Origin: Bacteroidota bacterium | Lineage (GTDB): Bacteria > Bacteroidota > Bacteroidia > Chitinophagales > UBA8649 | DNA length: 15,225 nucleotides | Assembly: GCA_003447535.1 (NCBI GenBank) | Contig: DLYY01000065.1 | Coordinates: 1-15,225 of the forward strand | Direction: 5' to 3' | Shown here: one piece after another, positions 1 through 7,101 of the stretch | Layout of the letters: each line of letters opens with the position of its first letter | How positions within the stretch are numbered: position 1 is the stretch's first letter | The notes under the pieces: model-generated | What the model was told of the DNA's origin: nothing | Database searches by the model: none | What the model saw: the letters and a program-made list of their open reading frames with translations, nothing else | Position numbers and translations under genes: made by a program

Positions 1-365
1 AAAATGATAATCTATTGAGCCTTGATCGCATAACCTTTCAGAATATATTAAAGCGTGTAGCTCTTTTCTCAAATCGCACGACCTTTCAGGTAGTGTTAAA
101 CGTTCAGGCCGGGCAACTTAAGGTAAGTACGCAGGATTTGGACTTTGCTAATGAGGCCTACGAAAGCGTTCCAGCAGAATTTGAGGGAAGCGATTTGGAA
201 ATGGGCTTCAATGCTCGATTCTTGATCGAAATGTTGGGTGTGCTTGAAGGAAAGGAAGTAGAGCTAAAGCTTTCTTCACCGAGTAGTGCAGGTCTTCTAT
301 TGCCAAAAAACCAAGAATCAGGTGAGGAAATCACAATGTTGGTTATGCCGGTGATGATCAGCTAA
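1..365 (+). CDS. dnaN: DNA polymerase III subunit beta (sliding clamp), C-terminal part
   Basis: This is the 3' end of the gene for the ring-shaped beta clamp, which tethers the replicative polymerase and other partners to DNA. The reading frame is open from base 3 with no start codon of its own, so the gene begins before the window. The TTG at base 15 is an internal Leu codon. The visible 120 or so residues are the third clamp domain. They include an SLDRITFQN stretch, the RVALFSNRTT segment, the DLDFANEA segment, the GFNARFLIEML helix that lines the partner-binding pocket, and the family ending LVMPVMIS. These match Bacteroidota DnaN closely. The gene ends on TAA at 363-365. Its last 8 bases overlap the end of the convergent recG, leaving no spacer for a terminator between them. 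Confidence 0.93.
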   Translation, partial: NDNLLSLDRITFQNILKRVALFSNRTTFQVVLNVQAGQLKVSTQDLDFANEAYESVPAEFEGSDLEMGFNARFLIEMLGVLEGKEVELKLSSPSSAGLLLPKNQESGEEITMLVMPVMIS

Positions 366-2433
366 TTTCAGACCAGGACCATTTCGGTTTAAGCTTATAC
401 AAACGGTTTCGAAGCACAAAGTTTTCCTTTTTCTCAAGCATACTGTCTTTATCGAGTATAGCCTTCACCCATTCTGCGGCGGAGTGCACAATGTTCGTAT
501 CGTTAGCCAGGTCAATGGCTTTAAAATCTAGTAGGCCACTTTGTTTTGTTCCAGCAATATCTCCAGGCCCTCGGATTTGAAGATCTTCTTGAGCAATGCG
601 GAAGCCATCTTGACTTGCGGTCATAATTTGCATTCTGCGCTGAGCCACTTCGGAAATGTCATTAGAGGTTAACAAAATACAGTAGGACTTTGCACTGCCA
701 CGTCCAATTCTTCCGCGCAATTGATGCAATTGGGAAAGACCAAAACGCTCAGCATTTTCAATAACCATAACCGTAGCATTGGGAACATTAACGCCGACTT
801 CGATAACCGTGGTGGCCACAAGAATTTGGCTTTCGTTCGAGGCGAATCGCTTCATCTCAAAATCTTTATCCTTGGATGGCATGCGCCCATGCACAACACC
901 AAGTTGATACTGTGGCTTTGGAAAGTAGCGCTCTAAGCTCTCGTAACCATCCTGTAAATCTTTGAGGTCAAGTTTCTGAGACTCTTCGATAAGTGGGTAT
1001 ACGACATATACCTGGTGCCCTTGATCAACCTGGTCTTTTATAAAGCCAAAAACTTTTAATCGCGAGCTGTCCTTTTCCCAGGTGGTATTTATGGGTTGGC
1101 GCCCTGGTGGCAATTCATCAATAACAGAAACGTCTAGATCTCCATATAGGGTCATGGCAAGAGTCCGCGGAATAGGGGTGGCGGTCATAACAAGGATATG
1201 GGGCGGCTGTGTATTCTTAGCCCAAAGTTTTGCACGCTGAGCGACTCCGAATCTGTGCTGCTCATCGATGATGGCCAAGCCAAGGGATTCAAATTGAACA
1301 CGGTCTTCCAATAATGCGTGGGTTCCTATCAAGAGATCAATCTGTCCGGACCTTGTGCCCAGTAAAAGGGTTTTGCGCTCTGCTGCAGGAGTGGACCCAG
1401 TGAGTAGGGCACAACGGAGCCCAAGTTTTCGGCAAAAGGGTTGTAAGCCTTCGAAATGCTGTTGACTCAAAATTTCGGTTGGTGCCATTAAGCACACTTG
1501 GTAACCATTATCAATGGCAAGAAGGGCCGTAAAAAAAGCTACAATGGTTTTGCCACTTCCCACATCTCCTTGGAGCAATCGATTCATTTGACGCCCGGAA
1601 GCCACGTCCTCGCGAATGGTTTTAATCACTCGTTTTTGTGCTTCGGTTAGTGAAAAGGGAAGAATCTTTTGATAGAAGGTATTGATGTTCTCACCTATAG
1701 AGGAAAATACCACGTCAGAAGACTTTTTACCTACTTGTCTTTTTGCAATTTCCTGCTGAAGCTTAAACCAAAAGATTTCTTCAAACTTGAAATATTGCAA
1801 GGCTAAATGGGCCTCTTCAAAGCTTGCTGGTTTATGAATGCTTTGCAATGCTTCAAGCCTGCTTTTGGGGCCAAAATGTTGCATTAGATAATCAGGTAAG
1901 TGCTCTTGGAATTCTTGGGCATTGGTTTCTTTAAGTACCTGTCGAATAAGTTTTCCTATTCCATTGCTATCTAGCCCTGCCTTCTTTAGCCTTTCGCTGC
2001 TAGGGTATACGGCAATGAGACCTGTGTCTTTTTTAAGCGCGGCATTTGGAACAAGCTCTGGATGAGCCATTGTGAGTTTTCCTTTGTGCGCTTGTAGTTT
2101 TCCCATAATGGCAATCGATTGGCCAAGGGCAAACTTCTTGATCATCCACTGAGCGTGTTTAAAATATACCAGGTCTAGAAACACACCAGACTGGCTAAGG
2201 CGAACATGAAGTCGTTGTCTTCGGGGATGCCCTTCAAGCTTGGCATCTAAGACCTTCCCTGAAACTCCAATGGTCTGGCCGATGTATTGATTTAAGGTTT
2301 TCCAGTCTTCTAGACTTTCCCGCTTTTCATAGCGAAAAGGAAAACAGTAGACGAGGTCATGAATGGACCGAATGTTAAAATCGTTTTCCAGAGCAGAAAG
2401 GGCTGGTTTTTTACAAAAACGCGAAAGAGACAT
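358..2433 (-). CDS. recG: ATP-dependent DNA helicase RecG
   Basis: RecG is a cytoplasmic superfamily 2 helicase that drives fork reversal and branch migration of Holliday junctions and R-loops during recombination and restart of stalled forks. The 691-residue product is full length for the family. An OB-fold wedge domain lies at about residues 50-140. The first helicase domain has Walker A GDVGSGKT (289-296), the DEQH box (390-393) and the TATPIPRT motif (417-424). The second has QLRGRIGRG (571-579). The characteristic C-terminal region follows, with GFRIAQEDLQIRGPGD from about 610. ATG is at 2431-2433, only 12 bases after the gldD stop, so it is probably co-transcribed with ssb-gldE-gldD as the last gene. 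The 3' end runs 8 bases into dnaN on the other strand. Nothing in the motifs looks broken. Confidence 0.97.
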   Translation of the reverse strand: MSLSRFCKKPALSALENDFNIRSIHDLVYCFPFRYEKRESLEDWKTLNQYIGQTIGVSGKVLDAKLEGHPRRQRLHVRLSQSGVFLDLVYFKHAQWMIKKFALGQSIAIMGKLQAHKGKLTMAHPELVPNAALKKDTGLIAVYPSSERLKKAGLDSNGIGKLIRQVLKETNAQEFQEHLPDYLMQHFGPKSRLEALQSIHKPASFEEAHLALQYFKFEEIFWFKLQQEIAKRQVGKKSSDVVFSSIGENINTFYQKILPFSLTEAQKRVIKTIREDVASGRQMNRLLQGDVGSGKTIVAFFTALLAIDNGYQVCLMAPTEILSQQHFEGLQPFCRKLGLRCALLTGSTPAAERKTLLLGTRSGQIDLLIGTHALLEDRVQFESLGLAIIDEQHRFGVAQRAKLWAKNTQPPHILVMTATPIPRTLAMTLYGDLDVSVIDELPPGRQPINTTWEKDSSRLKVFGFIKDQVDQGHQVYVVYPLIEESQKLDLKDLQDGYESLERYFPKPQYQLGVVHGRMPSKDKDFEMKRFASNESQILVATTVIEVGVNVPNATVMVIENAERFGLSQLHQLRGRIGRGSAKSYCILLTSNDISEVAQRRMQIMTASQDGFRIAQEDLQIRGPGDIAGTKQSGLLDFKAIDLANDTNIVHSAAEWVKAILDKDSMLEKKENFVLRNRLYKLKPKWSWSEIS

Positions 2434-2445
2434 TGATTTAAGCGC

Positions 2446-3087
2446 TTAGTTAAAGGTCACAGAGGAAATGAAATGTTCTATATCCTTTTGAATAAAAGAA
2501 ATGAAAGGGGACAAGGAATCAGAGCTTTGCCCCGCCGAGTTAAAGATTAATGAACCCAATACACAGTGTTGTCCAAGAGTGTCAGCAATGAAAAAAATCT
2601 CGGGCTCACCGGCCTCAGCATAGCTGTAGTGCTCATAATAATATCCTTGAGGCGTGCTTCCCTGTTGTTGTTGTTCCACTTGAGCGCTGCGGTTATTCGT
2701 GTTTACAAAACTGCTCATGATGAAATCGCTTTTGATGTGATCAGACACGCCATCAAAATTTAAACTCTTATAGGTAAAATTAAGGGTTGCATCGAACGAT
2801 GAATAGTACAAATCAAACCAATAATCCGTGCAACAGGGAAGGAGGTTTGTTGAATCACAACAAGAGTCTAACGCAGGATGGGTTTTAGAGGTGAGCTTTG
2901 CATATTCACTTGCCTCGTAGGTAATGGGTGCGCCCTTTTCGTTGGTGCGCGTGTAGGTAGCCACTGGTAAGTCAACCCGAGTAAAAAGTTTGGGCAAACG
3001 TTTAATGCGAACAGGCGGCTCGGTATGAAAACATCCAAGGCAAGCCAACGATAGAAAGGAGATAAAAAGTATTTTTTTATGCGCCAT
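2446..3087 (-). CDS. gldD: gliding motility lipoprotein GldD
   Basis: GldD is a lipoprotein needed for gliding motility and type IX secretion in Bacteroidota; its molecular role is not settled. I start it at the ATG at 3085-3087 (213 residues) rather than the TTG two codons upstream. The N-terminus is Lys-Lys, a hydrophobic stretch and two candidate lipid-bearing cysteines, C16 and C19 (LACLGC). Neither is a perfect lipobox, though this fits relaxed Bacteroidota signals. The family pattern is visible as a proline-rich segment after the signal, then DATLNFTYKSL (about 99-109), the EIFFIADT...CVLGSLIFN block (about 153-173) and the closing F-Q-K-D-I-E-H-F segment. It starts 6 bases after the gldE stop, the usual pairing. 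Oddities are two Cys-Cys pairs (76-77, 85-86) in the middle region, and a Gln run of four from CAA-type codons. Confidence 0.85.
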   Translation of the reverse strand: MAHKKILFISFLSLACLGCFHTEPPVRIKRLPKLFTRVDLPVATYTRTNEKGAPITYEASEYAKLTSKTHPALDSCCDSTNLLPCCTDYWFDLYYSSFDATLNFTYKSLNFDGVSDHIKSDFIMSSFVNTNNRSAQVEQQQQGSTPQGYYYEHYSYAEAGEPEIFFIADTLGQHCVLGSLIFNSAGQSSDSLSPFISFIQKDIEHFISSVTFN

Positions 3088-3093
3088 AAACAA

Positions 3094-4470
3094 TCAATCA
3101 AAAAGAGTCAAATGAACACGTTTAATGCGATAACGATCAAGAGATAAAATACGCAATTTAAATGCCTCCTTAATGACCTCATCTCCGCGCTGGGGTATTT
3201 CACCTAAATCTTCTAAGACCAGCCCCCCCAGGGTGTCTGCTCCCCCACCTATCTCCAAAAGATAGGATTCTTCTAACGGCACAATTTTCGCAACATCACT
3301 AAGGGTGGTTTTGGCCTCGAAAACATAATTTTTTTCATCAATCCGCTGAAAGGCAATACTGCTATTTTCTACATCATCTCTGAATTCACCAAAAACTTCC
3401 TCCAGGATATCTTGGAGAGTAACTAAGCCTTCTGTTCCCCCATACTCATCAATGACAATAACCATGTGCTTGCGCTCACGTTGCATACTTCTAAGGGCAT
3501 CGTCAATTCGCTGATTCTCTGGAAGAAATAAGGCCCTCTGCAGGAGACTTTGCCATTCTGCGGGAGGTTTTTGGTCCTTCATTTTGGCGAAAAAATCTTT
3601 GGCATACAGTATACCCTTGATTTGGTCAGGGGAGCCTTCATAAACAGGGAGCCTAGAATATTTATGCTTGAGGAGCGTGTCGAGCACTTCTTGGCTCGTT
3701 AGCGTCCAATCTAAACCCACCACGTCCAGTCTTGGCGTCATGGTGTTTTTTACCGATAGGGCTCCGAGATTGACAATTCCTTTGAGCATAGATACATCAG
3801 ACTGGTGTTCACCAATTGAATCTTTTGATAGCTCAATAGCGCGTTCGATCTCGTCTAGGTTTATCGATGCGCTGTCCGACACCATGCGCTTCTCTAACCA
3901 GATACCACTTTTTGAGAGTACGACGACTAGGGGCCAAAACAACACGCGAGCTGCGGCAAGAAATCGGCAAGATGCTCTTGCAAAGGCTAGATTCCTTTGG
4001 TGTGCCAGGCTTTTTGGCGTTACCTCTCCAAGGAGCACAAGCAAACTGGTGACGCCTAATGTGATTAGGGCAAACTCTATTAAATCATGATTTGGAATTC
4101 CCCATGATTCCCCAGAGATAGGCATTTGCTGGATTTGTGATTGGATCAAGCGGCTAGCAAGAATTACTAGCAACACATTGATTAATGAATTGGATATAAG
4201 AATAGTGGATAAAAGCTCCCGTGGTTTTTTGAGAAGCGTCGCAATAAGGCGGTCCGTTTTGTGACTACTTTCATTTAGCGCATCGAGGTCGGTGGGCTTG
4301 ATAGAAAACAGTGCCACCTCTGATCCGGATACCAGGGCGGATATAAATAACAATACACAACAGACTACAATGGGGAAAATACCATAATAATCGTAAGGTG
4401 CAGAGGCTAAAAGGTTAAGTATTATATCACCAGCAAAGAAAGAAGGGGATAATTCTGGGTCTGAATCCAA
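3094..4470 (-). CDS. gldE: gliding motility-associated membrane protein GldE (CNNM/CBS family)
   Basis: This inner-membrane protein resembles the CorC/HlyC and CNNM transporters and is linked to gliding and type IX secretion, where it appears to support GldD. In 458 residues it has a DUF21 membrane region (about 30-200, with hydrophobic segments near 30-47, 84-108, 130-148 and 168-187), a CBS pair (about 230-365, containing VIDEYGGTEGLVTL at 329-342), and a C-terminal CorC_HlyC domain (about 375-455). The start is set at TTG 4468-4470. The frame is closed by a stop at 4474-4476, there is no ATG before the membrane region, and the MDSDPELS beginning resembles the MDPDP-type start I recall for GldE proteins. 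It lies 26 bases after the ssb stop and 6 before the gldD ATG, consistent with one message. Confidence 0.9.
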   Translation of the reverse strand: MDSDPELSPSFFAGDIILNLLASAPYDYYGIFPIVVCCVLLFISALVSGSEVALFSIKPTDLDALNESSHKTDRLIATLLKKPRELLSTILISNSLINVLLVILASRLIQSQIQQMPISGESWGIPNHDLIEFALITLGVTSLLVLLGEVTPKSLAHQRNLAFARASCRFLAAARVLFWPLVVVLSKSGIWLEKRMVSDSASINLDEIERAIELSKDSIGEHQSDVSMLKGIVNLGALSVKNTMTPRLDVVGLDWTLTSQEVLDTLLKHKYSRLPVYEGSPDQIKGILYAKDFFAKMKDQKPPAEWQSLLQRALFLPENQRIDDALRSMQRERKHMVIVIDEYGGTEGLVTLQDILEEVFGEFRDDVENSSIAFQRIDEKNYVFEAKTTLSDVAKIVPLEESYLLEIGGGADTLGGLVLEDLGEIPQRGDEVIKEAFKLRILSLDRYRIKRVHLTLFD

Positions 4471-4496
4471 AGGTTAGCATTTAGTTAAAAAAAGTA

Positions 4497-4955
4497 TCAA
4501 AAGGGTAGATCGTCATCAACCTTTGGTGTATTTGATACGGTGTGGTCTGTCGCTGATGGACTTTCTTGAGAGGAATTGCCTGACATGCCCGCGTTACTTT
4601 GTGGCGTTGTAGAGGAGGCAGCATCTTGTGAACGCTCAAGCATTTGTAATTGGTCAACATGAACTTCTGTGGTATAGCGCTTGTTGCCCTCTTTATCATC
4701 CCAGGCTCTTGTTTTGAGTTTTCCTTCAAGGTAAACGAGTTTCCCCTTTTGTAGATATTTCTCGGCAACGCCAACAAGGCCAGGGCGCCAAATGGTAATG
4801 TTGTGCCATTCGGTTTGATCAACACGATTTCCTTGACGATCTTTATAGGATTCGTTTGTAGCAAGGGTGAAATTACAAACAGAGCTTGTATCTGAGAGGT
4901 GTCGCACCTCGGGATCTTTGCCCAATCGACCAACTAAGACAACTTTATTTACCAT
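4497..4955 (-). CDS. ssb: single-stranded DNA-binding protein
   Basis: SSB coats single-stranded DNA during replication, recombination and repair, and recruits partners through its C-terminal tip. The 152-residue product begins MVNKVVLVGRLGKDPEVR. It carries a complete OB fold to about residue 107, with tryptophans at 50, 56 and 85 as expected for base stacking. A low-complexity Ser/Thr/Gln/Pro linker (about 108-145) follows, then the acidic tip DDDLPF (147-152) that binds helicases and nucleases such as RecG, which is encoded downstream. It is the first gene of the leftward ssb-gldE-gldD-recG unit. A TTG / TAGTTTTA promoter candidate lies just upstream. In many Bacteroidota mutY sits on the other side of ssb; here the neighbour is a divergent asparaginase-like gene. 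Confidence 0.97.
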   Translation of the reverse strand: MVNKVVLVGRLGKDPEVRHLSDTSSVCNFTLATNESYKDRQGNRVDQTEWHNITIWRPGLVGVAEKYLQKGKLVYLEGKLKTRAWDDKEGNKRYTTEVHVDQLQMLERSQDAASSTTPQSNAGMSGNSSQESPSATDHTVSNTPKVDDDLPF

Positions 4956-4959
4956 GTAC

Positions 4960-4989
4960 TAAAACTAAGGGTTTTGTTTAATATTACAA
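4960..4989 (-). promoter_or_regulatory. candidate Bacteroidota-type promoter for ssb
   Basis: Read on the minus strand, TTG (4987-4989) is followed by a 19-base spacer and TAGTTTTA (4960-4967). This is close to the TTG / TAnnTTTG pattern of the Bacteroidota housekeeping sigma factor. The last base of the downstream box lies 4 bases before the ssb ATG, so transcription would start at or next to the start codon. The call is by pattern only, in an AT-rich 52-base gap, and could be chance. Confidence 0.3.
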
Positions 4990-5007
4990 GACGGCTTAAT
5001 AACGAAT

Positions 5008-5499
5008 ATGGAACAGATACTAGTGCTCAGTACAGGAGGTACTTTTGATAAAACATATGACCTGCTCACGGGCCACTTACAATTTCAAGAATCCTTTGTC
5101 CCAAATATTTTAACTCTGGGGCGCTCAACGCTAGATATCGAAACACATACAGTCTTTTTAAAAGATAGCTTAGCTATTGTTGATCAGGACTTAGAATCTA
5201 TTGCCAGGGCCCTGAAGACTACGGATCATGATCGTGTGGTGATTACTCACGGAACAGATTCTATTGCAGAGACTGCCGCATTCTTGGAATCCTATGATCT
5301 TGGAAAAACCATTGTACTCACTGGGGCCATGATACCCTATTCTTTTGGAGCAAGTGACGCCCTATTTAACTTGGGAAGTGCCCTGGCCTTTGCTCAGGTG
5401 CTAATTCCAGGGGTTTACGTCGCCATGAACGGCAAGTATTATAAGGCGGGTACGGTCAAAAAAAATCGATCGACAGGTTATTTTGAAGCTATGCAATGA
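5008..5499 (+). CDS. single-domain asparaginase-like protein
   Basis: The product matches only the N-terminal half of type I/II L-asparaginases, which hydrolyse asparagine to aspartate and ammonia. In 163 residues it has the first catalytic Thr in TGGT (9-12), followed by F-D-K, and the second motif HGTD (81-84) with the Thr-Asp pair used in catalysis. The TGAM..P..SDA..NLG region follows at about 105-123. Normal enzymes run to about 330 residues. The second domain is wholly absent, and the reading frame ends cleanly with its own tail rather than by visible frameshift, so this resembles the known short asparaginase-domain proteins more than a truncation. Activity on asparagine is unproven. 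ATG is at 5008, and the TGA at 5497-5499 overlaps the ATG of the next gene, suggesting coupled translation. Confidence 0.85.
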   Translation: MEQILVLSTGGTFDKTYDLLTGHLQFQESFVPNILTLGRSTLDIETHTVFLKDSLAIVDQDLESIARALKTTDHDRVVITHGTDSIAETAAFLESYDLGKTIVLTGAMIPYSFGASDALFNLGSALAFAQVLIPGVYVAMNGKYYKAGTVKKNRSTGYFEAMQ

Positions 5500-6512
5500 T
5501 AAAAATGACCAACTACAAACAACAGAGTATTCTTGCAGCTGGATTCATCCTTGTTGCCTGCTTTTTCAAACCAATTCAATCAAAGAGTGTTAATCTTTTA
5601 ACTAACCAGTCTAACAGTAAAGACGCTATGAAAGAGGTACGCACAATCGATTCAATCTACAGCCCACCCCCTGTTCACTTTGTAGGCGATGGATTTCGGG
5701 TTCATTCATTAATCACTCCTAGAGGGCCCATTCGTTCAATGCGCATGAATCCATTTATCATGCTCGATTACAATGCTCCTCATTTTTTTTCTCCGTCCAC
5801 GAAGCCTCGTGGAGTGGATATTCATCCACATAGGGGTTTTGAAACGGTAACAATTGCCTACCAAGGAGAGATTACACATCGAGATAATAAGGGCGGGGGT
5901 GGAATCATTGGCCCAGGTGATGTTCAATGGATGACAGCAGCTTCTGGTGTGCTCCATGAAGAGTTTCACAGCGAAAGCTATTCCAAGGAGGGCGGTATTT
6001 TTCAGATGGTACAACTTTGGGTAAATCTGCCTGCGAAGTATAAAATGTCCCAACCTAAGTACCAACCGATATTGAAAGATTCTCTAGTTAACGTTTCCGT
6101 TGGGAGCAATAGTTCGGTGGAGCTTGTCGCAGGAAGTTATGCCGATGTCCGTGGCCCTGCGGAAACCTTTAGTCCGTTACATATAAGCAATGTTCAGCTA
6201 TCTGGAGAGGATGTTGTGCCGTTTAGCTTTCCAAGCAATTGGAATGTAGGGATTTTGGTGCTTGAGGGTGCTTTAATGGTCAATGGCAATCATGAGGTAG
6301 TAAAGAACCACTTTGCCGTAATGGCGCATAACGCATCATCATTTGAACTTAGAGCCCTTGAGGGAGAAACTAAGATTTTGCTTTTGGCGGGCGAACCGCT
6401 AGAGGAGCCTATAGTTTCCTATGGTCCCTTTGTAATGAACACAGAAGAGGAAATACGCCAAGCGATAACTGACTTTCAACAGGGTGTTTTCGGCGACTGG
6501 CCGCAGGATTGA
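5496..6512 (+). CDS. pirin family protein with predicted lipoprotein signal
   Basis: Pirins are double-cupin iron proteins; some bacterial members act as quercetinases, others bind cytosolic partners. The 338-residue product has the N-terminal cupin signature HPHRGFETVT (110-119) and GDVQWMTAASGVLHEE, giving the four expected metal ligands H110, H112, H154 and E156. The typical C-terminal pirin segment PFVMNTEEEIRQAI lies near the end. The unusual part is residues 1-30: a short basic start, a hydrophobic stretch and F-I-L-V-A-C, where L-V-A-C22 is a textbook lipobox. Most pirins begin directly at the equivalent of residue 45 or so. ATG 5496 overlaps the upstream stop as ATGA, and a second ATG at 5505 also keeps the signal. 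An internal ATG at 5628 (residue 45) would give a cytosolic form. Pirin identity is certain; export is inferred. Confidence 0.92.
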   Translation: MIKMTNYKQQSILAAGFILVACFFKPIQSKSVNLLTNQSNSKDAMKEVRTIDSIYSPPPVHFVGDGFRVHSLITPRGPIRSMRMNPFIMLDYNAPHFFSPSTKPRGVDIHPHRGFETVTIAYQGEITHRDNKGGGGIIGPGDVQWMTAASGVLHEEFHSESYSKEGGIFQMVQLWVNLPAKYKMSQPKYQPILKDSLVNVSVGSNSSVELVAGSYADVRGPAETFSPLHISNVQLSGEDVVPFSFPSNWNVGILVLEGALMVNGNHEVVKNHFAVMAHNASSFELRALEGETKILLLAGEPLEEPIVSYGPFVMNTEEEIRQAITDFQQGVFGDWPQD

Positions 6513-6524
6513 GGGCGAAGCGTA

Positions 6525-7064
6525 TTAGGCACGCACACTTCCTTCGACGTGATCCATTACAGCATCGATTCCGTGTGATTCAATAAGGAGGTGCAGTAGT
6601 TCTGCCGTCGCCCGACAGTCTCCCATTGCCCGGTGGCGGGAGGTATTATCAATGTTTAGTGATTTGCAAAGATGACCCAGGTTGTATTTCTCTGATGATG
6701 GTATGAGTGCTTGCGCAAGCTTTATAGTACACAAAGTAGGCCTCTTATAGGACATTTTATGGCGCTTAAACGCCGATTGTACCATGCGATAGTCAAAGCT
6801 AATGTTGTGTGCCACGAAAATGCAGTCATTGGTGAGGGTGTCAATTTCTTGGGCAAGGGAGGAAAACTTGGGCGCAACTTTTACCATCGATCCTTTTATT
6901 CCAGTTAGCCGTTGTACGAATTCTTGAATATTGCGCTCAGGATTTATGAGGCTTTCATATTCGTCTACGATTTTTTGACCATCATGAAGGACAATCGCGA
7001 TTTCCATGATTCTATCGTCGGCGGGTTTTCCTCCTGTGGATTCTAAATCAACTATCGCAAACAC
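6525..7064 (-). CDS. DnaQ-like 3'-5' exonuclease (DEDDh family)
   Basis: This is a proofreading-type exonuclease domain that removes nucleotides from DNA 3' ends using two metal ions. All five family residues are visible in 179 residues: D6 and E8 (VDLEST), D91 (HNISFD), and H144 with D149 (SRHRAMGD). The start is GTG at 7062-7064. A stop lies four codons upstream, and MFAIVDLESTGG aligns with the MYAIVDIETTGG start common in Bacteroidota. Many relatives in the phylum carry an extra GIY-YIG (UvrC-like) C-terminal region; this one is the bare exonuclease. It could be the epsilon-like proofreading subunit or a repair exonuclease; the sequence does not decide. It is a single-gene unit converging on the pirin gene with 12 bases between. 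Confidence 0.9.
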   Translation of the reverse strand: MFAIVDLESTGGKPADDRIMEIAIVLHDGQKIVDEYESLINPERNIQEFVQRLTGIKGSMVKVAPKFSSLAQEIDTLTNDCIFVAHNISFDYRMVQSAFKRHKMSYKRPTLCTIKLAQALIPSSEKYNLGHLCKSLNIDNTSRHRAMGDCRATAELLHLLIESHGIDAVMDHVEGSVRA

Positions 7065-7085
7065 GTTATGAAGTTACAGGTTGAT

Positions 7086-7093
7086 TATGTTTC
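7086..7093 (+). promoter_or_regulatory. possible -7 box upstream of the 7102 gene
   Basis: TATGTTTC fits TAnnTTTG in seven of eight positions and ends 8 bases before the ATG at 7102. No good TTG box sits 17-23 bases upstream, only TTA at 7066-7068. It is listed because it would exclude the alternative ATG at 7087, which lies inside the box. The evidence is weak. Confidence 0.18.
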
Positions 7094-7101
7094 TTCGTAC
7101 T

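Noticed and set aside
305..344. Possible leftward terminator for the recG unit inside dnaN: AACCAA/TTGGTT outer stem, GTGA/TCAC inner stem, T run
   Set aside because: The outer stem is AT-rich and separated from a four-pair inner stem by a large interior loop. The bases are also constrained by the DnaN protein, so I do not call it.
2672..2683. Short TTG-triplet run in gldD
   Set aside because: It encodes four Gln residues only, too short to call a microsatellite or a phase-variable tract.
3668..4090. A 140-codon open frame on the plus strand opposite gldE
   Set aside because: It is antisense to a clearly conserved membrane protein, has Ser/Arg/Thr-rich random composition, and shows no family resemblance.
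4481..4933. A 150-codon open frame on the minus strand overlapping ssb in another frame
   Set aside because: It shadows ssb. The real SSB frame has a full OB fold and the DDDLPF tip, while this frame has no recognisable protein character.
6520..6534. GCGT/ACGC inverted repeat between the pirin and exonuclease genes
   Set aside because: It has only four pairs, a seven-base loop and no T run on either side, so it is not a credible terminator.
7081..7101. Longer start (TTG 7081 or ATG 7087) for the exported protein
   Set aside because: The extra residues only precede a standard signal peptide that begins at ATG 7102, and the ATG at 7087 lies within a possible promoter box.
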